From: Saururus chinensis | Lineage: Eukaryota; Streptophyta; Magnoliopsida; Piperales; Saururaceae | Direction of reading: 5' to 3' | NCBI GenBank assembly: GCA_035235625.1 | Contig: CP141145.1 | Location: 5,084,001 to 5,148,000 of the forward strand | Length of the DNA: 64,000 nucleotides | Part shown: in pieces, positions 56,854 to 64,000 of the stretch | How the letters are laid out: each line of letters begins with the position of its first letter | Numbering within the stretch: the stretch's first letter is position 1 | Translations under genes and position numbers: made by a program | The notes under the pieces: model-generated | The model's database searches: none | Told to the model about the DNA's origin: nothing | What the model saw: the letters and a program-made list of their open reading frames with translations, nothing else

Positions 56854-58057
56854 TTCTCTCCCTTTGGATATTTTATGACAACAATCTACAAGTTACCAAA
56901 ATAAAAATTACAACTCATGACAATGGAATGAATTCACTTTCAACATGTACAATTCATACACTCGACAATCTAAGACTTAACTAAGACCATTTAGAATTGA
57001 TCTTGAAAAGCCTTGAACCTGTACCTAAACTGCATACTTAAACAAAAATGATTTGTATAGCCATGCTCAATTAAATATGAAGTAAAGCACATTGATTTTC
57101 TATAATTTATTGTCCCCCTTTTTGCCTAAAAAAGTGATTCCAAAACAACAGAAAATACACAATACAACATATGTGTCAAAAAATCAACTATTAAGACATC
57201 AAAGAAATAAACAATAACCAAGGGCATTCCTCACAGGATAGGCCCGCTCCAGTGGCTCCTACTATGTCATCCTCCCTTTTTAAGAAAAATTGCCTAGCTG
57301 CCTACCAGAGCTACTAGACATAGGCAGGAAAGGTCATGTATGCACGACATCAGTCTGGTCGTGGCCTTGCTAGAAATACCTGCGGCCTGGCCCTGCCCAT
57401 CTCCATATACATATCATGAACTGAATCAATTTTAATCAGAAGTACATAAATACAACAACATAAAAATCTAATTATCTAAAGTAGCACCAACATCATGATT
57501 ATTAGCGGTATCCTCCCTCTCAACTGTATCATCATCTAAAGACTTTGAGTAGAATGAGAAATGTTGTAGATCCTCTAGCTAATCAAACCTCTGACTAATA
57601 GAATCTAGTAGTCAATGATGTAGAGCCATCTACTATACGTAAGTCATGTACCTTGGGGCATCTGTATTTGCTGTATTTGTTCTAGGCCAATCTCTCTGCA
57701 TCCTCAAGCATCTGGCATTTTCTCTTCCGCTTGAGGAATCTGATCCCTTTTATGAGAATGAATCCAATGAACTACAACCTCATTAATTGGTCCCATGCCA
57801 ATTTGTGTAGATTTTGCCTTAGCAATCTGAACATGCTAGTACGAAAATAATCTAGACAACGTGAGGAAATGCCAAGATCTCATGCATATGTCCATGTAGA
57901 AAAGTGACGATCCAACCCACAATTACTAGGAGCATATCCAAGACCACGTATCCATCCCAGAAACCAACCCGGATAGGGGGTTTGGAAAGCAAAATTGGAG
58001 TTAAATCAAAATAAAAAATGAGACCAACCAGGAGCAGCAAACTCTGTGTCCAAGATT
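56854..58057 (-). other. C5: internal 3' sequence and unassigned flank
   Basis: 56854-57180 resembles the non-coding 3' internal regions of C1-C3 (a GGCAAAAAGGGGGACA-like block on the minus strand near 57110-57130). 57230-57420 is a GC-richer patch. The frame at 57852-58040 (minus) gives PIRVGFWDGYVVLDMLLVIV and the rest of a hydrophobic 62-residue stretch; its family is not recognised. Confidence 0.4.
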
Positions 58058-58799
58058 TGTAACATTCCTCTACGCACTATAGAACTTTAGCGCTTCGTTG
58101 TGCGTAGGCTAGAACAAACCAAATTGTATAACTAAATTGGTTTGGGACAACGTTGCCTTACCGTTGGTTGCCTACGTATGTATTGGATAACATTTATAAT
58201 ATTATTCCAATATGATCAGATCCAAATGTAGTTCTACTTAACGGCTATTACATGCATCAAGCATCACAAAATCCTATATGGTAAAATACGCATGTTCTTA
58301 TATCCAAAAAAATCATTTGAAATCAGACGAAAACCTCATAAATCATCGGAGTTGAATGGAAGCAAATAAATCAGTAGAACACACATTTCACTCTATTGCA
58401 AAAGTGAGCAAAACACACAACAAAGAAGATTAGCTCATATCAGATTCCATTAGATTATATTATATCATAACAGATCAGATCACAACACATCAGATTAAAC
58501 AGAGCATTTTAGAGCTTATCAGATCATATGAGATCAAAGCATATCAAAACACATCGGATTAAAGCATAGCATATATCTTACGTAACACATGCATTCATAT
58601 AATCATATATCTTAATTAATATGACTAATTAAAATACATATGCATATCAATCAAATAAAATCGGAGAGTCAGAAATGCTTACTCCCGTGTAGTTTTGGAA
58701 GTCGTGACATTTGGTGTTGCTCATTTCCTCTGGGCTTACTCCCCTTTAGGTCTAGAGACAGTGGGCGAAACCACATCTTGTTTCGGTATATCTTTCTCC

Positions 58800-59410
58800 T
58801 TGCATCCGAAGTGGTGGACATCACCTCTTAACCTGGGATGTTTCACACTTCTCGTGCCTATAGGAGATGGACAAAACCCCCCCTACCCGGAAACACTTTT
58901 CTCTCTACGTGCCCATGGCGATGAACAAACCTTTCCCTTACAAGGAGACTCTTTTCTCTCTATGGGCCCATAGGCGAGGAACAAACCTTTCTCTTACTCG
59001 GAAACTCTTTCCTTTTCATATGCCCATAGGCTACAGACAGACTTTTCCCTTTCCCATACACTCTTTCCTTTTTCTGTGCCCGTAGGCTATGACTAACCTT
59101 TCCCTTACCCGGAGACTCTTTTCTCTCTATGTGCCCATAGGCGATGGACATACATTTCCCTTACCCGGAGGTTCAATCCTTTTTCTGTGCCCATTGGCTA
59201 TGGACAAAACTTCCAGGGATGCTTCCCTCACTGCATGGCCCTTCGGTGGAGAATGGAGCCTCCCCTACTCTAGGCCACTTCCCTTGTTTTGTCCCGACGA
59301 CAAAGGACGAAGCCTCCCCTTGCTCTAGGTCATTTCTCTCTCCTTAGGGCTCGAGGGCGATGGGCAGAGTCTTCTCTTCCCTAGGGGAGTTTTTCCCTTA
59401 CAAAGTCACT
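58800..59410 (-). repeat. 55-56 bp tandem array in LTR D (about 10 units)
   Basis: Unit starts TGCC(C/T)(A/G)TAGG fall at 58855, 58910, 58965, 59021, 59077, 59132 and 59188, with degenerate units on both sides. Each unit has CCCATAGGCGATGGACAAAC and CCTTTCCCTTACCCGGAGAC. On the minus strand this reads as the GGTAAGGGGAGGTT...CCATCGC.TATGGG units of LTR A (6570-6660) and LTR B (16735-16815). The short Pro/Ser/Phe-rich open frames here come from the repeat. Confidence 0.85.
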
Positions 59411-59536
59411 GACTCAAGGAATAGATGCTTCTATTGAGTAAAAGACCTTCGAATTAGCTAGTAACACCTTTTAAAGGGACAAAAATAGACTCAGAATGAA
59501 CCAAAAAACTCTTCTGGAAGATTGAGAGGAAATCAA

Positions 59537-59544
59537 AATTTATA
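59537..59544 (-). promoter_or_regulatory. TATA box of LTR D
   Basis: The minus strand reads ACTCCTATAAATTTTG, about 575 bp into the LTR, a similar position to the TATA boxes of LTRs B and C. Confidence 0.55.
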
Positions 59545-60116
59545 GGAGTACTTTCGAGCGGACAAAAGGATGGGCGCAGCTGAGTGTGCCACACATCTCA
59601 TGTATGCTACACTGTGCAGCGGTCAGCGTGCCTTGCGTACACCATTCATCACGCGGTTATGCACTGGCCTGCCACAAGTTGCACGGATGCGATTTTAGAC
59701 CTCGGCTCACTTGGCTCTGGGTGACGTCATCTATTCTATCTTTTTCTCAATATTTTATTATTATTTAACTTAAATACAGTTCAAATTTTAAATGCGATAC
59801 CTTTTTATCCTGAAGTCGAAATCGTGCATTTTTGGTACCGATGGACTCGTATCGATGAGCCCTTCAAAACTACCCTACATGGGTAAGTTATCCTGCACTT
59901 TTTACATTGGTCCTACCCGTGTGGCACACTTCGCGAGGTCATAACTTGTGCTCTCAACCTTCGTTTCATGTGTTCTTCAATTTGTTACGTTTGTTACTTC
60001 AAGCTATACATATATACAGGGATTCCATCACTTGAAACCCCTTAAAACTTAACTAAAAATTACATAATTACACATAACCCCTCAGTTTAGGCATAATCGA
60101 AACACGGGGAATTACA

Positions 60117-61272
60117 TTCTTCCCCATAAACGAATAGTGTCCTTGCAAAGTCACCCAAAAATACTCTGACAAAATCAAAATAAAATCCGATTGATATTCA
60201 AATAGCAATCACAAACATGAATCCGATTAATTAATAATCAAACACAACATTTAGAAACACAATCCGATAAGTTATAATCGAATAACATAATCCAATAATT
60301 ACGTGGATAAAATAGTTAGAAATCTGTATCAGATGATGAAAACTAGGTAAAACTTTCAACGACATAAACTGATAGTTAATAATCAGTTAACATGTTAAAA
60401 AACAAGCTGAATCTGGTAATTACGCGGATAAAACAAAATTCAATAATTGATAGCCAGATTAAACACTTCACAAACAGAATATGATAGATAAAAATCAACC
60501 GTCACAATCATAAGCAAGATCCAATAATTTAAGATCGGATAGAACCTTCATAAACAAAATCCGATAAGTCATCATCGGATAAAACACTTGAAACACAATC
60601 TCATTGGTACTTTAAAATTAGATAGGTCATTATTCGGAGTCAAAACACAACTTAGCAAATCAGGGCTAATCCAATCCATTCAGACACAAATCAAGAAACT
60701 TTTGGAAATTCAATTATCCAATAACTCAAATACTCACAACTCGATAACTTGTAATCGACTAAAACACTTTAAACAAAATCCAATTTAAAATTGGATAAAT
60801 CATATTATATAGAATTCTATCTTGAATTTTGAAATCAAAGAAATTATTTTTCAGAATTAGAGCAGATCATATCAGAGTGAAGCAAATCAGAGTAGAGCAG
60901 ACATATCAATCCAAAAATAGATCCAGAAACTTTCAGAGTTCAATCATCCGATCCGATAATGGAATCTGATTATTATTTTTAAAATCAGATCGATTTTCAG
61001 AATCATAACAAAATAGATGATGTAATATTTAAAAAATTCATAAAGAATCGAAAACTTCATCTTTGCCTCAAAATGATTATTTCACAAACAGAATCAGAAA
61101 TCGTCGGTTCGTCCGATGATGACAAATCAAGAAGTCGTAACTGAATAGTATTCCTCGATACACATGGAGCAACGAGAAGCTCAAAAAGTGAGGAGCTTTC
61201 TCTTGATGCTCCAAACCCATGTGCATGCCATATTGAGTATTTTTCTCGATAGGTATCAAGGAGTCATGCTCC
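60117..61272 (-). other. Non-coding 3' internal region of the LTR D element
   Basis: From 60130 to 60840 a hairpin-like motif (AATCCGATAA...TTATCGGATAA) recurs every 45-60 bases in degenerate form. The minus-strand frame at 61077-61274 is not recognised. No pol sequence is present. Confidence 0.5.
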
Positions 61273-61944
61273 AATAGTTCTTGGACTTTATACCAAATAA
61301 TTATCCTTCAAAATCCAATAGTCTTGGACTTTATACCAAATAACTATCTTTTAAAATCAGAAATAACTATCTTTAAAATCCGATAGTCCTAGGCTTTATA
61401 CCAAATAACTACTTTTTCAAAATCCGAGAGTCTTGGGATTTTACCAAATAACAATCTTACAAAATCCGATAGTCTTGGGCTTTACCCAAGATAACTATCT
61501 TTCAAATTCTGATAGTGTTGGGCTTTATACCACATGACTATTTTTTAAAATCCAATAGTCCTGGGCCTTATACAAGATAACTATCATTCAAAATCCAATA
61601 ATTCTAGGCTTTATACAAGTTAACTATCATTCAAAATTGGATAGTCCTAGGTTTTGTAATAGATAACTATCTTTCAAAATAGGATAGTCTTGGCTTTATA
61701 CCAGATAACTATCTTTCAAAATCCGATAGTCGTGGGCTTTATACCAGATAACTATATATCAAATTCTGATAGTCTGTGCTTTATATTAGATAACTATTTT
61801 TCAAAATCCGATAGTCCTGGGCTTTATACCAAATAACTATATTTCAAAATCCGATAGTCCTAGGCTTCATACCGGCTGACTATCTTTCAAAATCCGATAG
61901 TCCTAGGCTTCATACTAGATAACTATTTTTTCCAAATCCGATAG
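61273..61944. repeat. 43-bp tandem array, about 15-16 units
   Basis: The unit ATAGTCCTAGGCTTTATACC-AAATAACTATCTTTCAAAATCCG (43 bp) repeats head to tail from 61273 up to the first base of LTR C. Units differ at a few positions (TAGTC(T/C)T(A/G)GG, ACCA(A/G)ATAACTAT). Each contains GATAACTATC and CCGATAGTC, which can pair with each other. Confidence 0.9.
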
Positions 61945-62295
61945 TGTAACATCTGTAAATTTTTAAATACTTTTTATAATTTTTTTTGGTGAAGTATATT
62001 AAATAGAGCTTGGTGAGATGAGCGTAACGAACCCAAGAACACATGAAACGGAGGTCGGGATGAGAGGTTATGACCTCGGGAAATGTGTCATATGGGCGGG
62101 ACCCAATTTAAAAATGTGAGATAACCTATCCAACTTTGGTCTAGTTTCGAAGGGCTCATTAATACGAGTCCATTGGTACAAAGAACGCATAATTTCGATA
62201 TCGGGATAAAAAGATATAATATTTTGAAATTTTTTTAAATAAAATATTAAATAGCATCATAAATCCTACGCGCATCAGAGGCGCATGTCAGGAAT

Positions 62296-62339
62296 CTGAC
62301 ATGCATCAGTGATGCATCTAACATGCATCAGTGACGCGT
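62296..62339 (+). repeat. 22-bp tandem repeat with CATGCAT motifs upstream of the LTR C TATA box
   Basis: CTGACATGCATCAGTGATGC(AT) and CTAACATGCATCAGTGACGC(GT) lie head to tail. Degenerate half-units with GCATG and ACGCGT follow to about 62390. The array ends about 10 bp before the TATA box. Confidence 0.8.
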
Positions 62340-62400
62340 CAGATGCATGACACATGTCTGAAACGCGTTAGACGCATGTCTAACACGACTTCTCCTTTCC

Positions 62401-62408
62401 TATAAATA
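62401..62408 (+). promoter_or_regulatory. TATA box of LTR C
   Basis: TTTCCTATAAATAGCGCC lies about 455 bp into the LTR, matching in sequence and position the CTATAAATAG of LTR B. Confidence 0.7.
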
Positions 62409-63957
62409 GCGCCAGTTTTTTTCAATGAGTTCATTCCAAACTTCTATCCTATATTTCTTCCTCGTTTTAAGTGCGATTTAAGTCGTTTAAAAGGTATTTC
62501 TCCCATAATCGAGTGTGTTGGACATTATGGTGAGGTTATTTTTCAGTTTTGAGATTTCTATAGCCCTGAAATCTACTATTTAATTTTGGACAACTTGGAG
62601 TATCATTTATTTTCTCGCTCAAAAATCGAGGTAGGGGCTTTTATCCTCTTTTACGACATAAACACTTACATTGGTTGTCTTTGAAAGCTTATATGAATAA
62701 TTCTAGTTCTTTTCTGTGTATGTTTTAGAATTGCCTTGTATACTTGATTTATTAAGTGTTTATCTTTTGAATTTAAATAGGAATTATGCTTTATGTATAT
62801 GTGATATAAAGAAAATCTAGCTTCGCCATTATTTTAGAGTATGGTAAGATTGAAAGACGGTTTTTATGAAATTGTTGCTCTATCAAAATGATTTTAGAAA
62901 ATACGTACAATCATGACCACCGAGTTGCTGAGATGAGATAGAGAAGGGGTAACTGTCTTGTTGGAATGAGCGACTAACCCTTCCTTTATAATCGTTGTCA
63001 GTAACACGAACATGACTTGTAAAGGCGAGGCTAGGATTTTGAAAGGTTGATCTTCGTAGAAGAAGAAAAAAAGAAGGAAATTCCCGTTTGAGGTGGACAT
63101 ATAAGAGATTTAATTGTTCGGAACTCAAATTGGTAGATGTACCGATAGAGTTCTGTAATTGAGAGTACAGAGGTAAATCCGGTTTGGAATCGGATACACA
63201 GCACGCACATTAGCCTGGTGAGCCCCTAACGGAGGGCAAGATCCCTGATTCACCCCTAATGAAGGGCAACTATCAAGGCTACGCACACAAGGGTAGAGAG
63301 TATCATGGGAAAACTCTCTTCTCTCTAGATCCCAGCCCCCCATGAGCATGGGTGGTTCTTCCCTCTACAAGCACGGTGTGTTTTATAAAAAAATTTGTAG
63401 AGGAGTAAGAGGCCACTGCTTTGTACCCGCAGCAAATTCTTTATATAATAATAGAAACCCTAGAGGCATCTTCGATATGTAGGGAGAAGCCCTAGGGAAG
63501 TTCTTGGGTGAGAGGCACACCCTTACAACTTTTTCAAAAAGTATTGTCTATTTACCTTGTGAGTTACAAACTGCGAGATGTTATATTTATGTCTAATAGG
63601 ATAAGTACTCCTACTGAGTATTTTAAAATACTCACCACCCCCCAGACCTTACAGTGCCCAAAGTGGAATAGACGGGTGTAGAAGAAAGCAGTAAAGTTAC
63701 TTTTTGGGAGCTTCAACAGGTGACCAAAGAGTCTATGACCACACCAGTAGTTTTCTAAGTATATTTTCATATTTTTGGCTTGAGAAGACTTATTTATATC
63801 TTTACTTATGTATTTGTACACAGATAGTATATTTCCTGGGGAATAAAATATTTAATGTTACATTTGTGGTTCTATGTTTCTAGGTTGCGACCCAAACAAG
63901 CTCTGATTTTATTTTTTAACTCTTTATATATTTTATAAAATCTCCGGTCATGACAGT

Positions 63958-63969
63958 TGGTATCAGAGC
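63958..63969 (+). other. Primer-binding site after LTR C
   Basis: TGGTATCAGAGC is a perfect initiator tRNA-Met type PBS, two bases after the LTR end. The following CCAAGAAATTCTGTC matches the sequences after LTRs A and B. Confidence 0.9.
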
Positions 63970-64000
63970 CCAAGAAATTCTGTCAATAAATACATAAAGT

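Larger units (their letters stand above)
58058..60116 (-). repeat. LTR D: 3' LTR (2059 bp) of a minus-strand Ty3/gypsy element
   Basis: On the minus strand the LTR starts TGTAATTCCCCGTGTTTCG (60116) after a polypurine tract (TATGGGGAAGAA, 60117-60128) and ends GAATGTTACA (58058). A TATA box (TATAAATT, 59537-59544) and a TGACGTCA palindrome (about 59722-59729) lie in it. The transcribed half contains an array of 55-bp repeats related to the two units in LTRs A and B. The flanks agattt and ttctt do not match, in line with a 3' LTR next to its internal sequence. Confidence 0.8.
61945..63955 (+). repeat. LTR C: 5' LTR (2011 bp) of a plus-strand Ty3/gypsy element
   Basis: It starts TGTAACATCTGTAAATT, ends CCGGTCATGACA, and is followed by a PBS. 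It shares with LTRs A and B the TCTAGCTTCGCC block, the GAGCGAC(T/C)AACCC stretch, GCCTGGTGAGCCCCTAACGG, ACTCTCTTCTCTC and CTGAGTATTTTAAAATACTC. It lacks the 55-bp repeat. The internal region is outside the window. Confidence 0.85.

Noticed and set aside
58640..59347. Chain of overlapping 60-92 residue frames rich in Pro, Phe and Ser
   Set aside because: Periodic frames produced by the 55-bp tandem array in LTR D, not a gene with repeats.
61273..61944. CRISPR-like regular repeat array
   Set aside because: The 43-bp units are contiguous without unique spacers and lie inside a plant retrotransposon.

Overview
The window reads as nuclear DNA from a flowering plant with a large, repeat-rich genome. 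Almost everything recognisable is a transposable element: Ty3/gypsy chromoviruses, Athila-like and Ty1/copia LTR retrotransposons, a CACTA (En/Spm) element with its typical ends, a PIF/Harbinger-like element with a TAA target duplication, and plant-only signatures (DUF4216 of CACTA transposases, an R2R3-MYB repeat, a plant PPR motif). I see no intact host gene, no rRNA or tRNA gene, no CRISPR array and no bacterial operon structure. The long open frames in the CT-rich and GC-rich tracts are compositional artefacts. I cannot name the species.

Layout. 1-5380: two minus-strand chromovirus copies with short LTRs (Reina-like); the second (G2) is inserted in the integrase gene of the first (G1), and its gag end abuts an inverted LTR fragment. 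5381-6523: the tail of a long LTR with a 49-bp tandem repeat. 6524-22473: a decayed plus-strand chromovirus with long LTRs (G3, Tekay-like). Its LTR A carries a nested Athila-like solo LTR (8246-9435), its pol remnant carries a nested Athila-like fragment (12963-15495), and its LTR B carries a complete non-autonomous CACTA element (17719-21750). LTR B is followed by a second primer-binding site, so this is a recombined LTR-internal-LTR-PBS structure. 22640-25070: remnants of CACTA transposase genes. 26494-26901: a MYB gene fragment. 27372-28003: a small inverted-repeat element with a GC-rich core.

29272-48745: three copies of one pol-less copia-like family (C1 plus, C2 minus, C3 plus). C1's 3' LTR hosts a 3.0-kb PIF/Harbinger-like element carrying PPR gene sequence (32647-35668). 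C2 splits the integrase of a minus-strand gypsy element (G4), whose two halves lie at 43423-44478 and 37400-38095. 48750-53243: a long-LTR fragment in a deleted copia element (C4). 53244-53800: a third Reina-like LTR and 3' end. 53800-55700: AT-rich, nothing recognised. 55700-57200: the 3' end of another copia element. 58058-63969: two long-LTR gypsy ends in opposite orientation (LTR D minus, LTR C plus) separated by internal sequence with a 43-bp tandem array.

The elements do not work together as a pathway; the order of nesting is the main story. The sequences most worth testing are the gene-carrying Harbinger-like element, the three-member gag-only family, the tandem arrays that expand or contract between related LTRs, and the repeated motifs just upstream of LTR TATA boxes. 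No novel cellular system was evident.
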